13,415 nucleotides of DNA from a bacterium (lineage in GTDB: Bacteria > Bacillota > Clostridia > Oscillospirales > Acutalibacteraceae). Position 1 is the stretch's first letter. Each line of letters starts with the position of its first letter. The position numbers and the translations under genes were made by a program. Positions 6,595 to 13,319 of the stretch are shown here, one piece after another. Under the pieces are notes generated by a model. It saw only the letters and a program-made list of their open reading frames with translations. It did no database searches and was not told the DNA's origin. The DNA lies in contig JAHKXX010000266.1 of NCBI GenBank assembly GCA_020627425.1, positions 1 through 13,415 of the forward strand, given 5' to 3'.

Positions 6595-8151
6595 ATGACA
6601 AACAGTAGGACAAAACGCTATTTTATCGGCAGCATATGTATGCTGCTGCTGCTTTCACTGTTTATGGGTATGACGCTTACGCTAAGCAGCGGTGAGGTAT
6701 ATGCCGAAAACGAAAGCAAAAAAACCTTTACCGTCGGCTTTGACGCAAGCTTTCCGCCGTATGGCTACCGTGACGAAAACGGAGAATATGTCGGCTTCGA
6801 TCTTGACCTTGCCGAAGAGGTATGCACTCGCAAGGGCTGGACTCTTAAAAAACAGCCTATAGACTGGGATTCAAAGGATATGGAGCTTGACAGCGGCGCT
6901 ATAGACTGTATCTGGAACGGCTTTACGATAAACGGCAGAGAGAACGACTACACATGGTCCGAGCCGTATGTTGACAACTCTCAGGTAGTCATAGTAAAAG
7001 CCGATTCCAAAATAAAGAGCCTTAGCGACCTAAAGGGCAAAACAGTAGTAGTACAGGCAGACTCCTCCGCGCTTGCTGCGTTTACGGGTGATGACGCAAC
7101 AGAGGAAAACAAGAGTCTTGCAAAGTCCTTTAAAGAGCTGCAGCAGGTATCGGATTATAACAGCGCCTTTTTAAATCTTGAAAGCGGAATGGTAGACGCC
7201 ATATGTATGGATATAGGTGTAGCAAGCTATCAGGTGAAGCAAAGAGGCGAGAAGTACATAATACTCAGCGAGGAAGTATCGAGCGAACAATACGGCGTTG
7301 GCTTCAAACTCGGAAACACCGCGCTTCGTGATGAAGTAATGGAAGTACTCTACGCTATGAAGGCAGACGGCAAGTTTGACGAGATAGCAAAGAAATGGGA
7401 GCTTGAAACAGCCGTATGTCTGAAAGCGGCAGCGCCGAAAGAGACAACCGCCGACGAAAGTCAGCCGGAAAAAACTGCGCCGGCTCAGTCCGCAACTCAT
7501 ATGTCAGTAGGACAGATAGCGCTTGATCTTTTGGGAGGTATGGGAGCAACACTGCTCATATTCTGTCTGACGCTGATATTTGCATTGCCTCTCGGACTGA
7601 TACTTACGTTTATACGAATGACAAAGATCAAGGTAATACAGCTGCTTGCGAAGTTCTATATATCGGTTATGCGCGGAACGCCGCTTATGCTGCAGCTGCT
7701 TGTTGTATGCTACGGACCTCATTATGTTTTCGGACTGAACACAGACTCGTCATTCAGATTTTATGCGGTAATAATCGGCTTTTCACTGAACTATGCAGCA
7801 TACTTTGCAGAGATATTCCGTGCAGGGATACAGGCAGTACCCATAGGACAGCGTGAGGCGGCAAGCGTACTCGGCTACAGCAGGGGACAGACCTTCAGAA
7901 AGATAGTATTCCCCCAGATGGTCAAAAACATACTGCCTCCTATGACGAACGAGGTAATAACACTTGTAAAGGATACTTCCCTTGCGTTTGCGCTTGCATA
8001 CACCGAGGTATTTACCCTTGCAAAGCAGATAGCCGCAGCAGAGGCTAACATTATGCCGTTGTTCGTAGCAGGAGTATTCTATTATGTATTTAACCTGCTT
8101 GTAGCGTTCATAATGGGCAGAATAGAGAAAAAGCTTAATTACTATCACTGA
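6595..8151 (+). CDS. Amino-acid ABC transporter, fused substrate-binding protein and permease
   Basis: This 518-residue fusion combines an extracellular amino-acid-binding domain with the membrane permease of a polar amino-acid importer, similar in layout to GlnP of lactic acid bacteria but with one binding domain. Residues 1-37 are a signal sequence ending VYA. Residues about 44-275 form a family-3 solute-binding domain with FPPYGY, GFDLDLAEEV and an arginine (R115, in TINGREND) at the place that usually grips the amino-acid carboxylate. A Thr/Ala/Pro/Glu linker (about 278-303) leads to the permease (305-518) with the EAA loop GQREAASVLGYSRGQTFRKI (418-437). AAAGGAG stands 6 bases before the ATG. 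The ATPase gene follows 17 bases later. The exact substrate (for example glutamine, cystine or arginine) cannot be told from the sequence. Confidence 0.92.
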   Translation: MTNSRTKRYFIGSICMLLLLSLFMGMTLTLSSGEVYAENESKKTFTVGFDASFPPYGYRDENGEYVGFDLDLAEEVCTRKGWTLKKQPIDWDSKDMELDSGAIDCIWNGFTINGRENDYTWSEPYVDNSQVVIVKADSKIKSLSDLKGKTVVVQADSSALAAFTGDDATEENKSLAKSFKELQQVSDYNSAFLNLESGMVDAICMDIGVASYQVKQRGEKYIILSEEVSSEQYGVGFKLGNTALRDEVMEVLYAMKADGKFDEIAKKWELETAVCLKAAAPKETTADESQPEKTAPAQSATHMSVGQIALDLLGGMGATLLIFCLTLIFALPLGLILTFIRMTKIKVIQLLAKFYISVMRGTPLMLQLLVVCYGPHYVFGLNTDSSFRFYAVIIGFSLNYAAYFAEIFRAGIQAVPIGQREAASVLGYSRGQTFRKIVFPQMVKNILPPMTNEVITLVKDTSLAFALAYTEVFTLAKQIAAAEANIMPLFVAGVFYYVFNLLVAFIMGRIEKKLNYYH

Positions 8152-8168
8152 TCCGGGGGTAACTGAAT

Positions 8169-8921
8169 ATGAAGGTACTTGAAATAAAAAATCTGAAAAA
8201 GGATTTCGGTGAAAAAACCGTGCTTGAGGACATAAGCCTTACCGTGAACAAGGGAGAGGTAATATCCGTAATAGGTCCGTCCGGTTCGGGTAAATCAACA
8301 TTACTTCGCTGTGCAACATTTTTGGAGAAAGCCACAGACGGCTCTATAGCCTACTGTGAAAAAGAAGTAGTCAAAAGCGAGGGCGGCAGAGCCATATATC
8401 CGTCAAAAGCAGAGATGAAGGCGGCAAGATCAAAGTTCGGTCTTGTGTTCCAGAGCTTCAATCTGTTTCCGCATTTTAATGTACTCAAAAACGTAACCGA
8501 CGCACCCATAAGCGTTATGAAGCGCGACCGGGAGCAGGTAATGACCGAAGCAAGAGAAATGCTGAAAAGGGTAGGACTTGAGGACAAGGAAAACGCATAT
8601 CCCTGCGAGCTGTCCGGCGGACAGCAGCAGCGTGTAGCGATAGCGCGTGCTCTTGTGATGAACCCCGAAATAATATTTTTTGATGAGCCTACCTCTGCGC
8701 TCGATCCCGAAATAACGGCAGGCATACTGAAAATAATGAAGGAGCTTGCCGAGGCGGATATGACAATGGTTATTGTTACCCACGAGATAGATTTTGCTCG
8801 TGCTGTTTCCGACCGTGTTATTTTTATGGCTGACGGTCATATCATCGAGCAGGGCTCTCCCAAGGACATTATCGACAACTCCGACAACGAAAGAACCCGC
8901 GCCTTCCTCCGAAAACTCTAG
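8169..8921 (+). CDS. Amino-acid ABC transporter ATP-binding protein
   Basis: This 250-residue ATPase energises the importer encoded just upstream. All motifs are intact: Walker A GPSGSGKST (36-44), Q-loop Gln95 (VFQSFNLFPH), signature LSGGQQQR (148-155), Walker B with DE at 172-173 (IIFFDEPTSALD), and the switch histidine 205 (THEID). It is typical of the GlnQ/HisP polar amino-acid group, with a slightly long segment (EGGRAIYPSKAEM) between Walker A and the Q-loop. The ribosome binding site is a modest GGGGGT. The stop codon TAG ends on the first base of repeat element B (hairpin 8921-8935), so the native C-terminus is preserved but no independent 3' untranslated region or T-run terminator remains. 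The hairpins may serve as the 3' end barrier. Confidence 0.95.
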   Translation: MKVLEIKNLKKDFGEKTVLEDISLTVNKGEVISVIGPSGSGKSTLLRCATFLEKATDGSIAYCEKEVVKSEGGRAIYPSKAEMKAARSKFGLVFQSFNLFPHFNVLKNVTDAPISVMKRDREQVMTEAREMLKRVGLEDKENAYPCELSGGQQQRVAIARALVMNPEIIFFDEPTSALDPEITAGILKIMKELAEADMTMVIVTHEIDFARAVSDRVIFMADGHIIEQGSPKDIIDNSDNERTRAFLRKL

Positions 8922-9250
8922 CCCGGTGCCCGGGCGGTCAATTCGCGGCCCGGTGCCCGGGCGGTCGATTCGCGCACTCAGGTTGGTTGAGTCCCCCACC
9001 CTGATGGCACGCGGACGAGCTTGGTTTATTATCCCTCTTTGTCCGCGCCACGCCGCACAGGGCGGCGGCGGAGTGCCTCCGCTGTCAATTCGCGCACTCG
9101 AATTGGTGTTACCGCCCACTTTCTTGGCACGCGTACAGGGCTGGTCTTATTATACCTCTTCGTCCGCGCCACGCCGCACAGGGCGGCGCTTGACGCTGCT
9201 TTTTGGTGGAGGCGGGTATGTTTGTCTGTTCTACTTTGTATACCGACAAT
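8921..9250 (-). repeat. Interspersed hairpin repeat, element B left arm (reversed)
   Basis: Read on the minus strand, this arm runs leader (about 9250-9200), then two tandem core modules, then closing hairpins. The modules (about 9200-9068 and 9067-8921) each hold a GCCGC..GCGGC stem (9173-9187; 9052-9066), a TATAATAA-like AT patch and GAGTGCGCGAAT. The second also has a GCGGAC..GTCCGC stem (9011-9016 with 9041-9046) around the AT patch. Closing hairpins lie at 9068-9082 (GCGGAG stem), 8948-8962 and 8921-8935 (both GCCCGG stems, in a 27-bp tandem duplication). All have GCA loops on this strand and TTGAC or TCGAC just before them. The left edge is base 8921, the last base of the ABC ATPase stop codon. 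Confidence 0.88.
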
Positions 9251-9712
9251 TACTGAAGACTTAAGACTGAAGTAATAATAATGTTGTGAGTAACTCACGT
9301 CAGACTTGCCGTACTGTTTTTTGGAGACGATGAGTAGAGCAGAGAAATCCACCTGTCTCCACTTAAAAGTAGCACGAGCGGCACCCTGAGTGCCGTGACG
9401 CGGATTGTACCGTACAATAAATTCAACTTGAGACGGTGTCGTATATTCGGCGGTAACAAGTACCAGCCACGCTGCGGCGTGCCGTGCGCGCCCTTGCCGC
9501 CGTGCGGCAAGAGAGAGTCGACAGCGGCGGCACGCCGCAAAGCAGCACGAGCGGCGCTTTGTGCGCCGTGACGCGGAAAAAGAGGTATAATAAACTAAGC
9601 TTGAGACGGTGCTCTGTAGTTGGCGGTAACAATAATTTGCCACGCTGCGGCGTGCCTGTGCACGCCCTTGCCGCTGTGCGGCAAGAGAGAGTTGACCGCG
9701 CAGGCACTGCGC
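9251..9712 (+). repeat. Interspersed hairpin repeat, element B right arm
   Basis: This arm is joined head-to-head to the reversed arm at about 9250. It begins with GACTGAA-type heptamers (9251-9272). A leader follows to about 9370, sharing the GTACTGTTTTTTGGAGAC word with element C. Two tandem core modules (about 9371-9538 and 9539-9712) come next. Each has a CGGC..GCCG stem (9379-9395; 9553-9567), GACGCGG, an AT patch, GGCGGTAACAA, a CACGC-TGCG-GCGTG stem (9468-9481 in the first), a CTTGCCGC..GCGGCAAG stem (9493-9511; 9667-9685) and a closing 6-3-6 hairpin (9524-9538; 9698-9712) preceded by TCGACA or TTGACC. The arm ends exactly where the ilvA promoter -35 box begins. The window from 8922 to 9780 holds no credible gene; it is repeat plus promoter. 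Confidence 0.88.
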
Positions 9713-9741
9713 TTGACAAATGGGGAGAAAAGGGGTATTTT
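9713..9741 (+). promoter_or_regulatory. Promoter of ilvA-ridA, abutting the repeat
   Basis: A consensus TTGACA (9713-9718), a 17-base spacer and TATTTT (9736-9741) lie 39 bases before the ilvA start. The -35 box begins on the base immediately after the last repeat hairpin (9698-9712). The resulting 5' leader would be only about 30 bases, leaving no room for an attenuator or T-box. Confidence 0.82.
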
Positions 9742-9780
9742 ATATATGGAAAATGATTTGTTGAAAGGGAAGGAAAGTAA

Positions 9781-10974
9781 ATGCTGACACTTGATAAGAT
9801 ATATCATGCATCATATGTGCTGAAGGAAGTAATAAGACCGACAGATATGATAAAGGCAATTAAATTGTCTACGGATTGCGACCTTTATCTAAAGACGGAA
9901 AATTTGCAGATAACGGGCGCATTTAAGGCAAGAGGCGCATATTTTAAAATATCACAGCTTACCGAGGAAGAAAAGAAAAACGGCGTTATCGCGTGCTCTG
10001 CGGGAAACCACGCCCAGGGCGTTGCACTCGCGGCAACAAGCCACGGTATAAAGTCACTTATATGTATACCGAACTCTGCACCCATATCAAAGGTAGAGGC
10101 TACAAAAAAGCTCGGCGCTGAGGTATGCCTTGTAGAGGGAACGTATGACGACGCTCACGATAAGGCAGTAGAGCTTCAGAAGGAAACAGGAGCTACGTTT
10201 ATTCACCCGTTTGATGATGAGCTTGTCATAGCAGGACAGGGAACCATAGGACTCGAGATACTCGAACAGCTGCCGGATGTAGACGCGGTAATAGTGCCTA
10301 TCGGCGGCGGCGGTCTTATAAGCGGCGTTGCTTATACAATAAAGAACCTGAACCCCGATATAAAAGTATACGGAGTTCAGTCCGCAGGAGCACCGTCAAT
10401 GTACCTGTCGATGGCTCACGATAAAATAGAAACACTTGATACGGTAAATACCTTTGCCGACGGTATTGCAGTAAAAACACCGGGCGAGCTGACGTTTGAC
10501 CTGTGTAAAAAATATGTAGACGAAATAATGACTGTCACAGACGACGAGGTGGCAACTGCCATACTCTCACTGATAGAAAACCAGAAGCTTATATCAGAGG
10601 GCGCAGGAGCCGTGTCGGTTGCTGCGGCACTGTTCAATAAATTCCCGATAAAGGGCAAAAAGGTATGCTGCCTTGTTTCCGGAGGAAATATAGACGTTAC
10701 CATACTCTCCAGAGTTATAGACAGAGGTCTGCAAAAGACCGGCAGACTGGCGGAGTTTACCGTAGCGCTTACCGATAAGCCCGGCGAGCTGGTCACTGTG
10801 TCAAAGATAATAGCCGATCTCGGCGCAAATGTAATTGCTGTCAGCCACGACAGAGCAGATCTTAATACAGATATTAATTCCTGCTACCTCAGAATATCTC
10901 TTGAAACAAGAAACCACGAGCATATACAGAAAATAAAAGAAGCTCTGCAAACTCGCGGATATAAAATAGTATAA
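9781..10974 (+). CDS. ilvA: Threonine ammonia-lyase (threonine dehydratase) with ACT domain
   Basis: This PLP enzyme deaminates threonine to 2-oxobutanoate (and serine to pyruvate) through an enamine intermediate, feeding isoleucine synthesis or threonine breakdown. At 397 residues it matches the roughly 400-residue clostridial form. Visible features are the PLP lysine K49 in GAFKARGA, SAGNHAQG (73-80), the phosphate-binding GGGGL (175-179), SGGNID (300-305) and a C-terminal ACT domain (about 325-397) that may bind a regulatory amino acid. The ribosome binding site is GGAAGGAAAG and the start is ATG. It is cotranscribed with ridA 19 bases downstream. The single short ACT domain resembles TdcB-like/IlvA hybrids of Firmicutes more than the long E. 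coli biosynthetic IlvA, so the biosynthetic or catabolic role is open. Confidence 0.93.
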   Translation: MLTLDKIYHASYVLKEVIRPTDMIKAIKLSTDCDLYLKTENLQITGAFKARGAYFKISQLTEEEKKNGVIACSAGNHAQGVALAATSHGIKSLICIPNSAPISKVEATKKLGAEVCLVEGTYDDAHDKAVELQKETGATFIHPFDDELVIAGQGTIGLEILEQLPDVDAVIVPIGGGGLISGVAYTIKNLNPDIKVYGVQSAGAPSMYLSMAHDKIETLDTVNTFADGIAVKTPGELTFDLCKKYVDEIMTVTDDEVATAILSLIENQKLISEGAGAVSVAAALFNKFPIKGKKVCCLVSGGNIDVTILSRVIDRGLQKTGRLAEFTVALTDKPGELVTVSKIIADLGANVIAVSHDRADLNTDINSCYLRISLETRNHEHIQKIKEALQTRGYKIV

Positions 10975-10993
10975 CCGAAAGGAAGTAATCAAT

Positions 10994-11371
10994 ATGTCAG
11001 AAGTAATCTATACTAAAAATGCCCCCGATGCAATAGGACCCTATTCACAGGCAATAAAGACCAACGGTCTTGTATTTACATCGGGTCAGATAGCTATCAA
11101 CCCCGAAACAGGCAACGTAGAAGCCGATACTATCGAGGGTCAGACAGAACAGGTAATGAAAAACCTCGGCAATCTTCTTGCGGCATCAGGCTCTTCCTTT
11201 GAGAAAGCAGTAAAAACGGTATGCTTTCTCGCGGATATGAATGATTTCGGCAAGTTTAACGAGATCTACGGCAAGTACTTCACCGGTAAGCCGGCACGCT
11301 CCTGCGTTGCGGTAAAGACTCTGCCGAAGAACGTTCTCTGCGAGGTAGAGGTCATAGCCGAGTGCGATTGA
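10994..11371 (+). CDS. ridA: RidA family 2-iminobutanoate/2-iminopropanoate deaminase
   Basis: RidA hydrolyses the reactive enamine/imine intermediates released by threonine and serine dehydratases, protecting PLP enzymes from damage. This 125-residue protein is of normal length, with NAPDAIGPYSQA at 9-20, SGQI at 30-33 and the signature PARSCVAV around R102. R102 corresponds to catalytic Arg105 of E. coli RidA, and E117 (LCEVEV) lines up with Glu120. It directly follows the threonine dehydratase gene, whose product it detoxifies, with AAAGGAAG as ribosome binding site. An imperfect stem-loop follows at 11399-11429. Confidence 0.95.
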   Translation: MSEVIYTKNAPDAIGPYSQAIKTNGLVFTSGQIAINPETGNVEADTIEGQTEQVMKNLGNLLAASGSSFEKAVKTVCFLADMNDFGKFNEIYGKYFTGKPARSCVAVKTLPKNVLCEVEVIAECD

Positions 11372-11398
11372 TAAATAGTTTCCCTAATATCGAACAAA

Positions 11399-11429
11399 AA
11401 AAGCTGCAGCAATTCCGGCTGTGGCTTTT
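11399..11429 (+). terminator. Probable terminator of ilvA-ridA
   Basis: AAAAGC-TG-CAGC (11399-11410) pairs with GCTG-TG-GCTTTT (11418-11429), a 10-bp stem with one internal TG/TG mismatch, a 7-base loop and a terminal T4. An A-run precedes it, as in many such terminators. It lies 28 bases past the ridA stop and just before repeat element C. Confidence 0.7.
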
Positions 11430-11445
11430 CTAAGTGGTAAAATTA

Positions 11446-11778
11446 GTGCGCGAAGCGACAGTGCAGGCACTGCGCCGCTTCGCTAACTGAAGACTGAAGA
11501 CTTAAGACTGAAAATTTAAAAATGATTGTTAGAAACTCAAGTCAAACTTGCTGTACTGTTTTTTGGAGACAATGAGTAGAGTAAAGAAATACATTTGCCG
11601 TCACTCCGAACCAGCACGAGCGGCGCGTAAGCGCCGTGACGCGGATGGTGCACGAATATAAACTAAGTTTGAGACGTGCCTTGTAGTAGGCGGTAACAAT
11701 AATTTGCCACGCTGCGGCGTGCCGTGCACGCCCTTGCCGCCGTGCGGCAAGAGAGAGTTGACAGCGCAGGCACTGCGC
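11446..11778 (+). repeat. Interspersed hairpin repeat, element C
   Basis: The left end is a compound hairpin: an outer 8-bp stem GCGAAGCG / CGCTTCGC (11450-11457 with 11476-11483), an ACA bulge and an inner 6-3-6 stem with GCA loop (11461-11475, one G-T pair). GACTGAA heptamers follow at 11484-11511, then an AT-rich leader to about 11611. One core module comes next: a CGGCGC-GTAA-GCGCCG stem (11621-11636), GACGCGG, ATATAAAC, GGCGGTAACAA, a CACGC..GCGTG stem, a CTTGCCGC..GCGGCAAG stem (11733-11751), TTGACA and the closing hairpin GCGCAG-GCA-CTGCGC (11764-11778). Both ends are therefore hairpins. The stretch 11372-11793 holds only this element and the ridA terminator. Confidence 0.88.
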
Positions 11779-11793
11779 GGAGGCGAAGATAAT

Positions 11794-12741
11794 TTGACGG
11801 TCAGACAAAACATAAGACTGATATTTGCGGCTGTAATGGTGACGCTTATGGTGCTTGCAGGAGAGCTTACCGGAGAAAAGGAAATTATTTTTCCCGAGGC
11901 GGCGGCTCTCTTTGTCGGTGCCTGCGTTATGAAAAAAAGCCCTTGGCGCGTAGATAAAATAAGAATGATGATAGTTATGCCTATAGCGGCGGCTGTCGGA
12001 CTTGGTATCTCGGTGTTTCTTGATATGCCGATGTACTTTAAGGTTATGTCCGGACTTGTTGTGTGTGTGGGGCTTTTGCTGCTGTCGCGCACCACAATGC
12101 TGCCCTTGTTATCGGCGTGTGTGCTGCCGATAATGACAAACGCGAAAAGCCCGTGGTATATCGCGTCCGTTGCGACGATCACGCTTGCGGCGGTTCTTTT
12201 GCAGCTTATTATGGAGAAAACAGGGCTTCGGAAAAAAAGGAAGTTCTTCCCCGTAAAATACAATAAAAAAGCCGAGCTGCTGCGGTGGTCATACATAATA
12301 GCCGTTTTTTCTGTGGTGGTTCTGTTCGCGTCGGGCTTTAACGTGCTCTATATAGCCGCACCGCCTATAATAGTAGCTTTTTGCGAATTCAGCTACAGTC
12401 ACAGTCCTGCCCGCCGCAGTCCGGTCGTAATATTCTGTATGACGGTGTTTTGCTCGTTCTTGGGAGCGGCATCAAGACTGCTTATGTGTGAAACGCTTGG
12501 TTTGCCTCTATGGTCGGCAGCAGCGGTAACTATACTGTGTGTACTGTATTCAATGCAGGCAGTAAAAATATTCTTTCCGCCGACAGCAGCGCTCGCTATA
12601 CTGCCTATGATAATACCGTCAGGACAGCTTTTGCTCTATCCTATAGAGGTAACGGCAGGTGCTGCACTGCTTATATCACTTGCTATGCTGCTAAGGATTC
12701 CCAATAATAGAAGTCGCCGCACGGAAAACAAACAGAAATAG
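11794..12741 (+). CDS. HPP-family integral membrane protein
   Basis: This is a 315-residue polytopic membrane protein with about eight or more hydrophobic segments in two halves separated by a basic loop (about 143-165). The second half ends with FFPPTAALAIL (260-270), like the HPP-type motif, and the first half has FPEAAALFVG (33-42), so it probably belongs to the HPP family. Some plastid and cyanobacterial members carry nitrite; the role of this one is unknown. The start is taken as TTG at 11794, with GGAGG (11779-11783) 10 bases upstream. The open frame extends upstream to an ATG at 11704, but those 30 codons are repeat hairpins and lack a ribosome binding site. The ribosome binding site starts on the base after the last repeat hairpin. 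No convincing promoter is seen between the repeat and the gene. Confidence 0.7.
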   Translation: MTVRQNIRLIFAAVMVTLMVLAGELTGEKEIIFPEAAALFVGACVMKKSPWRVDKIRMMIVMPIAAAVGLGISVFLDMPMYFKVMSGLVVCVGLLLLSRTTMLPLLSACVLPIMTNAKSPWYIASVATITLAAVLLQLIMEKTGLRKKRKFFPVKYNKKAELLRWSYIIAVFSVVVLFASGFNVLYIAAPPIIVAFCEFSYSHSPARRSPVVIFCMTVFCSFLGAASRLLMCETLGLPLWSAAAVTILCVLYSMQAVKIFFPPTAALAILPMIIPSGQLLLYPIEVTAGAALLISLAMLLRIPNNRSRRTENKQK

Positions 12742-12812
12742 TTATATGTATCTTATATGCTGATACGCATTTGATTTTTTTCACAGCGATCAAAAATAGG
12801 AGGAATACAAAA

Positions 12813-13319
12813 TTGAAGCATTGTTATGAATGCGGAGAAAAGCTTGTTGACAAAGAGCTTGAGGGAGAAGGAACGGTACCGTTTTGTCCGCACTGCGGCG
12901 AATACAGATTTCCGATATTTTCCACAGCGGTAAGTATGATAGTTGAAAACCCAAAAAGGGACAAAATACTTTTGATAAAGCAGTACGGCAGAGACAGCTA
13001 TATACTCGTTGCCGGCTATGTCAATAAAGGAGAGAGTGCCGAGGACGCCGTTGTGCGCGAGGTGATGGAAGAAATAGGAATAGGTCTTACGGAAATGCAT
13101 TTTAACAAAAGCGAGTACTTCGCAAAGTCAAACACATTGATGATAAACTTTGTGTGTGTTGCCGACAGCGAAGATCTGTCAAACATCAGTCCGAGGGAGA
13201 TCGACGAAGCAACATGGTTCAGTCGTGAGGATGCACTGAAAAACATCCGTCCCGGCAGTCTGGCAAAACGTTTCCTTGCGGCGCAGTGCCTGCGCTGTCA
13301 ACACGCGCACTCAAGTTAG
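12813..13319 (+). CDS. Zinc-ribbon NUDIX hydrolase (NudC-like) with repeat-derived tail
   Basis: This hydrolase of nucleoside diphosphate-linked compounds is possibly an NAD(H) pyrophosphatase-like enzyme. An N-terminal zinc ribbon (C4, C7, C25, C28) precedes the NUDIX domain. The NUDIX box fits the consensus exactly at 68-90: G68, E74, R82-E83, E86-E87, G89. A KSNTLM segment follows (105-110) at the place of the NudC substrate motif, but the full SQPWPFPxS is not present, so the substrate is uncertain. The start is TTG at 12813, with AGGAGG 9 bases upstream; an ATG at 12771 has no ribosome binding site. Native sequence ends near residue 156; the last dozen residues (AQCLRCQHAHSS) are encoded by the first hairpin of repeat element D, and the stop codon is inside the repeat. 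Confidence 0.85.
   Translation: MKHCYECGEKLVDKELEGEGTVPFCPHCGEYRFPIFSTAVSMIVENPKRDKILLIKQYGRDSYILVAGYVNKGESAEDAVVREVMEEIGIGLTEMHFNKSEYFAKSNTLMINFVCVADSEDLSNISPREIDEATWFSREDALKNIRPGSLAKRFLAAQCLRCQHAHSS

Noticed and set aside
8921..8974. CRISPR array suggested by regularly spaced 27-bp units
   Set aside because: The repeated unit is a hairpin plus a constant linker, with no unique spacers and only two copies; no cas genes are present.
8921..9712. Integron cassette array with attC-like hairpins
   Set aside because: Hairpins are perfect short 6-3-6 stems without the paired GTTRRRY/RYYYAAC core sites, orientation is inverted between arms, and there is no integrase. Flanking genes have normal operon promoters.
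8430..9756. Several long open frames within repeat element B (for example minus 8430-9119 and 9029-9643, plus 8794-9264 and 9484-9756)
   Set aside because: They translate repeat hairpins or run antisense to the ABC ATPase gene. They lack ribosome binding sites, have low-complexity Arg/Ala/Pro content and match no family. They are open by chance in GC-rich palindromic DNA.
9746..9787. Short 13-codon frame starting ATG at 9746, overlapping the ilvA start, as a possible leader peptide
   Set aside because: The expected transcript start is about the same position, so it would be leaderless; it has no ribosome binding site and no run of Thr, Ile, Val or Leu codons or attenuator stem.
11758..11793. 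TTGACA (11758-11763) with GATAAT (11788-11793) as a promoter for the HPP gene
   Set aside because: The spacing is 24 bases, and transcription would begin inside the coding region, downstream of the ribosome binding site.
12742..12812. Possible terminator or AT-rich hairpin between the HPP and NUDIX genes (GTATC..GATAC and TTTGAT..ATCAAA)
   Set aside because: Stems are only 5-6 AT-rich pairs, with no convincing stem plus T-run arrangement. The two genes may simply be cotranscribed.
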